Below are positions 43,926-52,637 of a stretch of 64,000 nt of DNA, piece after piece. The DNA comes from Hydrogenophilus sp. Lineage in GTDB: Bacteria; Pseudomonadota; Gammaproteobacteria; Burkholderiales; Thiobacillaceae. How positions within the stretch are numbered: the first letter of the stretch is position 1; each line of letters starts with the position of its first letter. The DNA lies in assembly GCA_020725195.1 (NCBI GenBank), contig DYFL01000001.1:1-64000 (forward strand), written 5' to 3'. The position numbers and the translations under genes were made by a program. The notes beneath the pieces were generated by a model, which was not told where the DNA came from, ran no database searches, and was given only the letters and a program-made list of their open reading frames with translations.

Positions 43926-45026
43926 TTGGAACGCACGGATCCATCCGAACGCCTCGGCCGCCTGCGGCGATGGGCCGAAGAGGCCGCCCCCGCCCCGCTC
44001 CTGGCCCTCGAGGCGGCCTCGGCCGACGCCAGTTTCCGGCGCTACTTCCGGGTACGGACCGCGCGCGGCAGCTTCGTCGTCATGGACGCGCCGCCCGAGC
44101 ACGAGGACTGCCGCCCCTATCTGCACGTCGCCCGCCTGTTCCGCTCGGCCGGGGCCAACACCCCCGAGATCCTGGCCGAGAACCTGGACGAGGGCTTCCT
44201 GCTGCTCTCCGATTTCGGCAACACCACCTACCTCGCGGCGCTGACTGGCCGGAGTGGGGACACTCCGGCCAGTCCCCTCACCCCAACCCTCGCCCAGGGG
44301 GAGAGGGGGCAAACGCTGGACCCAAACCGAGTCGACGAGCAGACGGCCGACGGCCTCTACCGCGACGCCAACGACGCCCTGCTGAGGATCCAGCTCGCCA
44401 GCCGCGCCGGCGAGCTGCCGGACTACGACGGGGCGCTGCTCCTGCGCGAGATGCGCCTCTTCCCGGACTGGTACTTGGCGCGGCACCTCAAGGTCGAACT
44501 CACGTCCGCGCAGCAGGAGGTCATGGAGGCCGCCTTCCGGGCCGTGCTCGCCAACACCCTGGCCCAGCCCAGGGTCTACGTCCACCGCGACTGGCACTCC
44601 CGCAACCTCATGGTGACCGAGCCCAACCCCGGGGTGCTGGACTTCCAGGACGCGGTCTACGGCCCCATCACCTACGACCTCGCCTCCCTCTACAAGGACG
44701 CCTACATCCGGTGGGAAGAGGAGCGGGTGCTCGACTGGGTGATCCGCTACTGGGAGGCCGCGCGCCGCGCCCGGCTGCCGGTGGCCTCGGACTTCGCCGA
44801 TTTCTACCGCGACTTCGAATGGATGGGCGTGCAGCGCCACATCAAGGTGCTGGGCATCTTCGCCCGGCTCTGCCACCGCGACGGCAAGGACGGCTACCTC
44901 AAGGACATGCCCCTGGTGATGCGCTACCTGCGCCGGGCCTGCGAGCGCTACGCCGGCCTGCACCCCTTCCTCAATCTCCTGGATGCATTGGAGGGGAAGG
45001 CTCAGGCAGTGGGATACACCTTTTAG
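43926..45026 (+). CDS. amgK: N-acetylmuramate/N-acetylglucosamine kinase AmgK, with an in-frame repeat insert
   Basis: AmgK phosphorylates MurNAc at C1 in the murein recycling route that bypasses early MurA/MurB steps. The 366-residue APH-fold kinase has the catalytic loop HRDWHSRNLMV, metal site LDFQDAVYG and the N-terminal DASFRRYFRV. The start is TTG with AGGGGA about 9 nt upstream. Residues about 106-135 (SGDTPASPLTPTLAQGERG region) are encoded by a hairpin plus REP-like sequence and have no match to the normal fold. murU follows, as usual. Confidence 0.9.
   Translation: MERTDPSERLGRLRRWAEEAAPAPLLALEAASADASFRRYFRVRTARGSFVVMDAPPEHEDCRPYLHVARLFRSAGANTPEILAENLDEGFLLLSDFGNTTYLAALTGRSGDTPASPLTPTLAQGERGQTLDPNRVDEQTADGLYRDANDALLRIQLASRAGELPDYDGALLLREMRLFPDWYLARHLKVELTSAQQEVMEAAFRAVLANTLAQPRVYVHRDWHSRNLMVTEPNPGVLDFQDAVYGPITYDLASLYKDAYIRWEEERVLDWVIRYWEAARRARLPVASDFADFYRDFEWMGVQRHIKVLGIFARLCHRDGKDGYLKDMPLVMRYLRRACERYAGLHPFLNLLDALEGKAQAVGYTF
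44243..44308. repeat. Hairpin plus REP-like repeat inside amgK
   Basis: GACTGGCCGGAGTG and CACTCCGGCCAGTC form a perfect 14-bp stem with a 4-nt loop (44243-44274). The REP-like sequence CCCCTCACCCC...GGGGGAGAGGGG follows to 44308. The block is translated in frame in AmgK. Confidence 0.85.
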
Positions 45027-45030
45027 GCGA

Positions 45031-46045
<1,015 letters not shown>

Positions 46046-46054
46046 CCCGGCGCC

Positions 46055-47362
46055 ATGCAGCCTGATATAAACACCCACCGCGCCCGGCGCGAACGCGTCA
46101 TCGAGCGCCTGGGCGTAGGCGTCATGGTCATCGCCACCGCCCCCGAGGCCGTGCGCAACCGCGACGCCCACTACCCCTACCGCTACGACAGCTACTTCTA
46201 CTACCTCGCCGGCTTTCCCGAGCCGGAGGCGGTGGTGGTGCTGGTGGCCGGGGGAGAGCCGCGGCAGATCCTCTTCTGCCGGGAAAGACACGAGGAGCGG
46301 GAGATCTGGGACGGTTTTCGCTACGGCCCGGAGGCCGCCCGCGAGGCCTTCGCCTTCGACGAGGCGCGCCCCATCGCGGAGCTCGACGAGGCCATGGCCC
46401 AGATCCTGGAGGACCAGCCGCAGCTCGCCTACGCCATCGGCGCCGACCCCGCATGGGATGCCCGCGTGCTGGGCTGGCTCAACGCCGTGCGGGCCAAGGG
46501 CCGCAGCGGGGTGGCCGCGCCCGAGCGGCTGACCGATGCCCGGCGGGTGCTCGACGAGATGCGGCTCGTCAAGGACGCCCACGAGCTCGCCCTCATGCGC
46601 CGGGCCGCCGAGATCTCCGCCGCGGCCCACGTGCGCGCCATGCGCACGACCCGGCCGGGTCGGCACGAGTACGAGATCGAGGCGGAGCTCCTGCACGCAT
46701 TCCGCAGCCAGGGGGCCCTGGCCCCGGCCTACACCTCCATCGTCGCGGGCGGGGCCAACGCCTGCGTGCTGCACTACGTGACCAACAGCCAGCCCCTCAA
46801 CGCGGGCGAGCTGCTCCTCGTCGACGCGGGCGCCGAGTACGGCGGCTATGCCGCCGACATCACCCGGACCTTCCCGGTGAGCGGCCGCTTCAGCCCCGCC
46901 CAGCGCGACGCCTACGAGGTCGTGCTGGCGGCCCAGGCGGCGGCCATCGCTCGGCTGGCGCCCGGCGAGTCCTGGCACGCCCCGCACGAGGCGGCCCTCA
47001 AGGTGCTGACCCAGGGCATGGTGGACCTCGGGCTGCTCCAGGGCGAGGTGGACGGGCTCATCGAGGCCGAGGCCTACAAGCGCTTCTACATGCACCGCAC
47101 CGGCCACTGGCTGGGCCTGGACGTGCACGACGCCGGTGAATACAAGGTCGGCGGGGAGTGGCGGCCGCTCGAGCCGGGCATGACCCTCACCGTGGAGCCC
47201 GGGCTCTACATCCGGCCGGCACAAGACGTGCCCGAGGCCTTCTGGAACCTCGGCATCCGCATCGAGGACGACGCCCTGGTCACCGCGGAAGGCTGCGAGA
47301 TATTGACCGGGGGCGTGCCCAAGGCGGTGGCGGAGATCGAGGAGCTGATGCGGCATGACTGA
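46055..47362 (+). CDS. pepP: Xaa-Pro aminopeptidase PepP
   Basis: PepP releases N-terminal residues that precede proline. The 435-residue pita-bread metallopeptidase has the N-terminal creatinase_N domain and the five metal ligands: VDAGAEYGGYAADITRTF (two Asp), HRTGHWLGLDVHDAG (His), VEPGLYI (Glu) and RIEDDALVT (Glu). The start is 9 bp after murU, and the end overlaps ubiH by 8 bp. The amgK-murU-pepP-ubiH order is conserved in betaproteobacteria. Confidence 0.95.
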   Translation: MQPDINTHRARRERVIERLGVGVMVIATAPEAVRNRDAHYPYRYDSYFYYLAGFPEPEAVVVLVAGGEPRQILFCRERHEEREIWDGFRYGPEAAREAFAFDEARPIAELDEAMAQILEDQPQLAYAIGADPAWDARVLGWLNAVRAKGRSGVAAPERLTDARRVLDEMRLVKDAHELALMRRAAEISAAAHVRAMRTTRPGRHEYEIEAELLHAFRSQGALAPAYTSIVAGGANACVLHYVTNSQPLNAGELLLVDAGAEYGGYAADITRTFPVSGRFSPAQRDAYEVVLAAQAAAIARLAPGESWHAPHEAALKVLTQGMVDLGLLQGEVDGLIEAEAYKRFYMHRTGHWLGLDVHDAGEYKVGGEWRPLEPGMTLTVEPGLYIRPAQDVPEAFWNLGIRIEDDALVTAEGCEILTGGVPKAVAEIEELMRHD

Positions 47363-48512
47363 GCACGTGAATCTCGCCATCGTCGGCGGCGGCCCCGTCG
47401 GGGCCGCGCTGGCCACCGCCCTGGAGGGCAGCGGTCTCGGCGTGGCGGTGCTGGAAGCCAGAGAGCGCTTGGAGGCGCGCGATCCGCGCGCCATCGCGCT
47501 GTCCCAGGGGGCGCGCCTGATCCTGGAGCGGCTCGGGGCCTGGGCCCATCTGGAGGCCCGGGCCACGCCCATCGAGACCATCCACGTCTCCCAGCGCGGC
47601 GGCTTCGGCCGCGCCGAGTTCGCCGCCCGCGACATGGATGTGCCCGCCCTGGGCTACGTGGTCGAGTACGGCGACCTCTGCGCGGCGCTGGCGGCGCGGC
47701 TCGCGGCCACCGGGGCGCAGCTGCTCACCGGGGCCCGGGTCGAGGCCGTGCGCGCCACCGGGGGCTACGGCGTGGTCGAATACCGGCAAGGGGGCGAGGC
47801 GCATCTGCTCACCGCGGACCTCGTCGTCCTCGCCGAGGGGGGCCGGGGCCTGCCCGCCCACCGCCAGGAGGTGAAGGACTACGGCCAGACCGCGGTGGTC
47901 TGCACGGTGGCGACCGAGCTGCCGCATGCCCGTCGCGCCTACGAGCGCTTCACGCCCGAGGGGCCCATGGCGCTGCTGCCCCTGGATGCGGGCTACGCCC
48001 TGGTCTGGACGCTGCCGCAGGCGAAGGCCGAGCGCATCCTGGGCCTCGACGACGCGGCCTTCCTCGCCGGGCTGCAGGCCCGCTTCGGCGAGCGCCAGGG
48101 CCGCTTCCTCGCCGCCTCGGCGCGGGCCGCCTTCCCGCTGCGGCGGGTGACCGCCAGCCCGGAGCCGCGGCCGCGCTGCCTGCGCATCGGCAACGCCGCC
48201 CAGACCCTGCACCCGGTGGCCGGCCAGGGCTTCAACCTGGGCCTCAGAGACGCCTGGAAGCTGGCGCAGCTCGCCTGGGAGACGCCCAGGGATGAGCTGG
48301 GCGGCGCGCGCCTCGCCGCCGCCTACCGGGCCGGCCGCCGCACCGACGTGCGGGCCGGGTTGGCCATGACCGACCTGCTGGTGGAGCTCTTCTCCAACGA
48401 CCACGCCCTGCTGCGCCTCGGGCGCGGCGCGGGGCTCGCGCTGCTGGACCTGGCACCGCCGCTGAAGACGGTCTTCGCCCGCAAGATGATGTTCGGGGGG
48501 CAGGCATGGTAG
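47355..48512 (+). CDS. ubiH: 2-octaprenyl-6-methoxyphenol hydroxylase-type FAD monooxygenase UbiH
   Basis: This is a 385-residue flavoprotein hydroxylase of ubiquinone synthesis. It has the Rossmann motif IVGGGPVGAALATALEGSG, the DG-like LVVLAEGG segment and the FAD motif GNAAQTLHPVAGQGFNLGLRD. The position after pepP indicates UbiH rather than UbiI or UbiF. The next gene, a paralogue, overlaps by 7 bp. Confidence 0.9.
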   Translation: MTEHVNLAIVGGGPVGAALATALEGSGLGVAVLEARERLEARDPRAIALSQGARLILERLGAWAHLEARATPIETIHVSQRGGFGRAEFAARDMDVPALGYVVEYGDLCAALAARLAATGAQLLTGARVEAVRATGGYGVVEYRQGGEAHLLTADLVVLAEGGRGLPAHRQEVKDYGQTAVVCTVATELPHARRAYERFTPEGPMALLPLDAGYALVWTLPQAKAERILGLDDAAFLAGLQARFGERQGRFLAASARAAFPLRRVTASPEPRPRCLRIGNAAQTLHPVAGQGFNLGLRDAWKLAQLAWETPRDELGGARLAAAYRAGRRTDVRAGLAMTDLLVELFSNDHALLRLGRGAGLALLDLAPPLKTVFARKMMFGGQAW

Positions 48513-49672
48513 AGCATCCGGACAGGGCCGGGCGCTACGACATCGTCATCGTCGGCGGCGGCCTGACCGGCGCGGCGCTCGCCCTCGCCCTGCGCGGCGG
48601 CGCCTGGCGGGTCGCCGTGGTCGAGCCCAGGCCGCCCCGGCCACCCGAAGAGGCATGGGATGCGCGGATATTCGCCTTCAGTCCGGGCAATGTGGCCTGG
48701 CTGCGGCAGATCGGGGGGTGGACGGAGGCCGTGCGCGCCCAGCCGGTCCATGCCATGAAGATCGCGGGCGATGCCGGCGGGCGGCTCGCCTTCGATGCCC
48801 TGGAGGCGGGGCTGCCCGAGTTGGCCTTCATCGCCGAGAACGGCCGCCTGCAGCACGCCCTGTGGCGGGCGCTCGCCGATGCGGCCAATGTCGACCTGAT
48901 CCGGGGCGAGGCCGAGGCGGTCGCCTGGGGGGAGACCCGGCACCGGCTCCTGCTCGCGGACGGCCGCCGGCTTGAGGCCGAACTGCTGGTGGCGGCGGAC
49001 GGGGCGCACTCCTGGCTGCGCGGCCAGGCCGGCATCGGGCTCGCCGTGGAGGACTACCGCCATGTCGGCGTCGTGGCCAATTTCGAGACGGCGCGCCCGC
49101 ACCGGGGCACGGCCTGGCAGTGGTTCCGCCCCGACGGGGTGCTGGCCTGGCTGCCCCTGCCCGGGAACCGGATCTCCATCGTCTGGTCCACTCCCCCTGA
49201 GCATGCCGAGGCGCTGAAGGCCCTGCCCGCGGATGGATTCGGCGAGCGGGTGACGGAGGCGGGCGGCGGCGTGCTGGGCGCCCTGCGGCAGCTCACGCCG
49301 CCCCAGGGCTTCCCCCTCAAGCGCCGCCGGGCCGAGGCCTGGGTCAGGCCGGGGCTCGTGCTCGTCGGGGATGCGGCCCACACGGTGCACCCCCTGGCCG
49401 GGCAGGGGGTCAACCTGGGCTTCCGGGATGTCCGCCTGCTGGCGGAGGTCCTGCAGGACGCCGGCCGCTCACCGGGCGAGTTCGGCCGGCTGCAGGCCTA
49501 TGCCCTGCGCCGCACCGAAGACGTGGCCTCGATGCAGTGGGTCACGGGCGGCTTGAAGAAGTTGTTCGGCAATGCCGACCCCGGCCTGCGCCGGGTTCGG
49601 AACACGGGGCTCGCCCTCGCCGACCGGCAGGGCTGGCTGAAACAGGCGCTCCTGCGCCATGCGGTTCAATGA
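48506..49672 (+). CDS. UbiH/UbiF/VisC-family FAD monooxygenase
   Basis: This is a 388-residue paralogue of the preceding protein. It has the FAD motif IVGGGLTGAALALALRGG, an intact AADGAHSWLRGQ, and GDAAHTVHPLAGQGVNLGFRD. It probably hydroxylates another position of the ubiquinone ring (UbiI- or UbiF-like); the exact site cannot be told from sequence. It overlaps ubiH by 7 bp. A repeat element follows directly. Confidence 0.88.
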   Translation: MVEHPDRAGRYDIVIVGGGLTGAALALALRGGAWRVAVVEPRPPRPPEEAWDARIFAFSPGNVAWLRQIGGWTEAVRAQPVHAMKIAGDAGGRLAFDALEAGLPELAFIAENGRLQHALWRALADAANVDLIRGEAEAVAWGETRHRLLLADGRRLEAELLVAADGAHSWLRGQAGIGLAVEDYRHVGVVANFETARPHRGTAWQWFRPDGVLAWLPLPGNRISIVWSTPPEHAEALKALPADGFGERVTEAGGGVLGALRQLTPPQGFPLKRRRAEAWVRPGLVLVGDAAHTVHPLAGQGVNLGFRDVRLLAEVLQDAGRSPGEFGRLQAYALRRTEDVASMQWVTGGLKKLFGNADPGLRRVRNTGLALADRQGWLKQALLRHAVQ

Positions 49673-49679
49673 GCCTGAT

Positions 49680-49814
49680 ATCCGCAGATGAACACAGATA
49701 TATTGCCTGCGCAATCAAGGTTTTTACCTGGCATCTCCGGCTTGCCCTCAGGGTTGAGCAGTGGAGGGTTCAAGTCTTTGCCTCATCTGTGTAAATCTGC
49801 GTGCATCTGTGGAT
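49680..49814 (+). repeat. Inverted 10-bp-unit element, copy 2 (upstream of dsbC)
   Basis: The left arm ATCCGCAGATGAACACAGAT (49680-49699) and right units ATCTGTGTAA, ATCTGCGTGC, ATCTGTGGAT (49785-49814) enclose an 84-bp core. This core aligns with the 84-bp core of the copy at 16914 (shared CCTGC..AATC, CGGCTT.CC, GGTTG and CTTTG). Confidence 0.85.
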
Positions 49815-49848
49815 GACTGTTTTTTTTTAGGATGAAAGAGGAAGAAAC

Positions 49849-50595
49849 ATGCGTTTGATGATGGTATTGCTGACGGCGGCATTCATGACGGCTGCCTGTG
49901 CCGGCGACAAGGACAGCACGGGACAGCCCAAGGCGGGCGCCGGGAAGCAGGGGGTCGGCCAGGCCTTCGAGGCGCGCTTCCCGGGCGCCAAGGTCGACAG
50001 CGTGAGCAAGACGCCGATGGCGGGCGTCTACGAGCTGGTGGTCGACGGCAACCAGGTGGTCTACACGGACGAGAAGGCCGAATACCTGCTGCTCGGCGAG
50101 ATGGTGGACGCCCAGTCACGCAAGAACCTCACCCGCGAGCGGGTCGAGGCGCTCATGGCGATCCGCTTCGACACCCTGCCGCTGCAGAACGCCATCAAGG
50201 TGGTGAAGGGCGACGGCAGCCGCAAGCTCGCCGTGTTCTCCGACCCCGACTGCCCCTTCTGCCGCAAGCTGGAGCCGGAGCTCGCCAAGCTCGACAACGT
50301 GACCATCTACACCTTCCCCTACCCCCTGCCCATGCATCCGGACGCCGGGCGCAAGTCCAAGCTGGTCTGGTGCAGCCAGGACCGGGCGAAGGCCTGGGAA
50401 GACCTGATGCTGCGGGGCAAGCTGCCCGAGAAGGGCAAGACCGACTGCGCCAACCCCGTGGACGACAACGTCGCCCTGGGCCAGAAGCTGCGCATCGACG
50501 GCACCCCCGCCATGGTCTTCGTCAACGGCAAGCGGGCACCCGGCTACATGCCGGCCGCCCAGATCGAGGAGCTGCTCGCCGCCGCCGGCAAGTAA
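49849..50595 (+). CDS. DsbC-family thiol:disulfide interchange protein
   Basis: This is a 248-residue periplasmic disulfide isomerase. A signal sequence of ~20 residues precedes the N-terminal dimerisation domain (VYELVVDGNQVVYTDE) and a thioredoxin fold with active site CPFC (DPDCPFCRKLEPEL). The cis-Pro segment is IDGTPAMVF. A second Cys pair, typical of DsbC, is in LVWCSQDRAKAW and TDCANP. Cys17 in TAAC makes a lipoprotein conceivable but the lipobox is poor. GAGGAAGAAAC precedes the ATG; a repeat lies 34 bp upstream. Confidence 0.92.
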   Translation: MRLMMVLLTAAFMTAACAGDKDSTGQPKAGAGKQGVGQAFEARFPGAKVDSVSKTPMAGVYELVVDGNQVVYTDEKAEYLLLGEMVDAQSRKNLTRERVEALMAIRFDTLPLQNAIKVVKGDGSRKLAVFSDPDCPFCRKLEPELAKLDNVTIYTFPYPLPMHPDAGRKSKLVWCSQDRAKAWEDLMLRGKLPEKGKTDCANPVDDNVALGQKLRIDGTPAMVFVNGKRAPGYMPAAQIEELLAAAGK

Positions 50596-50604
50596 GCCGG
50601 CGGC
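50581..50604. terminator. Hairpin across the dsbC stop codon
   Basis: GCCGCCGGC and GCCGGCGGC form a perfect 9-bp stem with a 6-nt loop that includes the TAA. There is no T run, so it may be a weak or bidirectional terminator between two convergent genes. Confidence 0.4.
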
Positions 50605-50640
50605 GCCTGCTCGACGGCGTGCCCGCGAGAGCGGGACGCC

Positions 50641-51426
50641 TCAGCGGCAGCTGCCGTCCCGGCCGAGCCGCATCCAGCGGCCGAGCCACTCCTGCACCCG
50701 CTGCCGGGCGTGGCGCGTGGCGATCTTCTCCTCGGGCGACTGGTCGCTGCGGAAGTCGAAGGCGCGCCGGGCCATGGGGTAGACCTGGTACTCCACCGGC
50801 ACGCCCCGCTCCCACAGGGCATAGAAGGCGCGGCCGCCGTTCATGCGCCTGAGCTCGTAGTCCGCCTCCCCGATCAGGAAGAGCATGGGCGTGGTGATCT
50901 GCATCACCTCCGGCGCCACCCGGAAGAGCTGGTCCGGCTCGGGGGCGTTGGGGTTCTGCATGTGGCCGTAGTAGCTCGCGATGGCGGCGATGTCCCGGCC
51001 GCGCTTGGCCGCCAGGCGGATGGCGTAGTAGGGGCCGCGCGACTGGCCCACGATGCCCACCGGGATCCTGCAGGCCAGGGGGTGCCGCATCAGGTGGTCG
51101 AGCCCCGCCTCCACGTCCAGCTCGGTGGCCGGGTCGTGCTCCGAGGGCCAGCGCTCGATCATGCGGCCGCTCTGCCAGTCGGGGGCGACCACCAGGAAGC
51201 CCTGCCCGGCGAGTTCCGCGATGTGCCTGCTCTCGGGCTCCTCGTAGCCGCGCTTGGCGTGGATGAAGAGCACCGGCGGGAAGGGCCCCTTGCCCGCCGG
51301 CACGGCCACCTCGGCGGGCACCTCCGTGTCGCCCGACTTCAGCGTGACCTTCTGGATCTGCACCCCCGATGCCCAGGCCGGGGCGGCGAGGGCGAGGACG
51401 GACAGGGCGTATGCGCGCATGCTCAT
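50641..51426 (-). CDS. Secreted dienelactone-hydrolase-family protein with altered triad
   Basis: This 261-residue alpha/beta hydrolase has a signal peptide (1-20, ending PAWAS). The nucleophile elbow is VGQSRGPYY (G-x-S-x-G), and the acid site is GEADYELRR. Where the family has a catalytic His (HAF), this protein reads YPMARRAFDF, with Arg in its place. Either it is inactive or another His substitutes. The ATG at 51426 has GGAAGAAG upstream. Its substrate is unknown. Confidence 0.78.
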   Translation of the reverse strand: MSMRAYALSVLALAAPAWASGVQIQKVTLKSGDTEVPAEVAVPAGKGPFPPVLFIHAKRGYEEPESRHIAELAGQGFLVVAPDWQSGRMIERWPSEHDPATELDVEAGLDHLMRHPLACRIPVGIVGQSRGPYYAIRLAAKRGRDIAAIASYYGHMQNPNAPEPDQLFRVAPEVMQITTPMLFLIGEADYELRRMNGGRAFYALWERGVPVEYQVYPMARRAFDFRSDQSPEEKIATRHARQRVQEWLGRWMRLGRDGSCR

Positions 51427-51502
51427 GGGCTTCTTCCTCCGGTTGGGGCGACCATTATGTGCAGGAACCGGCCGGCCGGCCTGAGCCATTTATACTGCGC
51501 CC

Positions 51503-52204
51503 ATGGCCACCCCCGCCCATCCCGGCCCGCCCCGGGGCCTCCTGAGGACGCCGCTCGCGCGCGGCCTTTACCTGTCCCTGAGCCTGCATCTCGCGCTGCT
51601 GGCGTTCGTGCAGGTGCAGCCGCAGCCGCTCCGGGAAGGGATGCCCGCCGCGGTGCTCGATGTCCGCCTCATGGCCGCGGCCGCTTCGCAGCGGCCGGTG
51701 CCGGAGGCGCCCAGGCCGGCCGGGCCGCCATCCGGGGCGGCGCAGGCCGGCTTCGGCAGGCCCGGCGACCCGGCGCCGCCCCTGCCCGGGGCGATGCCCG
51801 CATCGGCGCCCTCGGACGGCCCGCAGCCGACCGTGTCCGGTGGGGCGGCGCCTGCGAGCGAGCCGTCGCCGGAAGAGGGGGCGCACATGCCGGAGCTCGC
51901 GGATACCCGCTGGTATGGCGCCAGGGAGGTGGACCTGCACCCCAAGGCCCTCCAGAGGTTCAAGCCGCCGTATCCGGAGGAGGCCCGCAGGCGGGGCCAG
52001 GAGGGCTCGGTGAGGCTGCGCATCCGGATCGACGAATCCGGGCGGGTCCGGGAAGCGGAGGTGGTGCAGGGCCATCCGCCCGGCGTGTTCGACGCAGTGG
52101 CGCTGGAGGCCATCAGGAAGGTCGGCTTCGAGCCGGCGAGAAAGGCCGGGAAGCCCGTGCGCTATGACGGGGAGTTCTGCTGCTACAGGTTCGAGCTGGA
52201 CTGA
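51503..52204 (+). CDS. TonB-like energy transducer
   Basis: This 233-residue protein has an N-terminal membrane anchor (about 20-40), a Pro/Ala-rich periplasmic spacer (65-130) and a C-terminal TonB domain (KPPYPEEARRRGQEGSVRL, then AVALEAIRKVGFEPA). It would couple the proton motive force to outer-membrane receptors. No exbB or exbD is near. CC residues in the final GEFCCYRFEL are unusual. Confidence 0.85.
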   Translation: MATPAHPGPPRGLLRTPLARGLYLSLSLHLALLAFVQVQPQPLREGMPAAVLDVRLMAAAASQRPVPEAPRPAGPPSGAAQAGFGRPGDPAPPLPGAMPASAPSDGPQPTVSGGAAPASEPSPEEGAHMPELADTRWYGAREVDLHPKALQRFKPPYPEEARRRGQEGSVRLRIRIDESGRVREAEVVQGHPPGVFDAVALEAIRKVGFEPARKAGKPVRYDGEFCCYRFELD

Positions 52205-52399
52205 GCGCTTGTGAGTAAACCTGCTGCGCGTCCCGGTAGTTGCGTTGGGCGGCGTTGGCTGCGGCCGCTTCGCTTAACTTCGGCAAGGCCGAAGTTAGCC
52301 TGCGCCGAAGCTCGCCGAGCTCGTTTTCTCGTCGCTGCGTTCCGTCCGCCTTGCTCTCGGGCCGCTCGCTACGGTTTCTTCACGAGCCCTGAGCCCGGC
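52205..52399 (-). repeat. TAAC-stem-GTTA hairpin element in the tonB/yjfB gap
   Basis: At 52275-52297 a perfect 10-bp stem (TAACTTCGGC with GCCGAAGTTA) has a 3-nt loop. On the minus strand it sits in a context GGCTAAC...GTTAAGC...CGGCCG shared with two elements near argF. The rest of the 195-bp gap has no gene; GC-rich short palindromes fill it. Confidence 0.75.
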
Positions 52400-52606
52400 T
52401 CAGGCGTAGGTGTCGACGGCCTGGCCCAGGTGGGGCGGGTTGGAGGAGGCGCCGTCGGAAGGCTCGGCGGGCTGCACCTGCCGGGTCTGCTGCGCGGCCA
52501 GATCGGCCGCCTGCTTCTCCGACTCCACGGTGTTCTGGATGGCGATCACGCTCGCCTGGGCGGCGTACCTGGCCTGGCTCTCGGCGAGTGAGGAGACGGC
52601 TTCCAT
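52400..52606 (-). CDS. YjfB-family small protein
   Basis: This is a 68-residue protein that matches the putative motility protein YjfB family: an amphipathic N-terminal helix (SSLAESQARYAAQASVIAIQ) and the conserved ending PHLGQAVDTYA. It has no signal or membrane segment. The ATG at 52606 is chosen because the domain begins there. Function is unknown; it is 31 bp downstream of mltA. Confidence 0.75.
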   Translation of the reverse strand: MEAVSSLAESQARYAAQASVIAIQNTVESEKQAADLAAQQTRQVQPAEPSDGASSNPPHLGQAVDTYA

Positions 52607-52637
52607 GGCAGCACCTGTGCGGATGACGACGCCTCCA

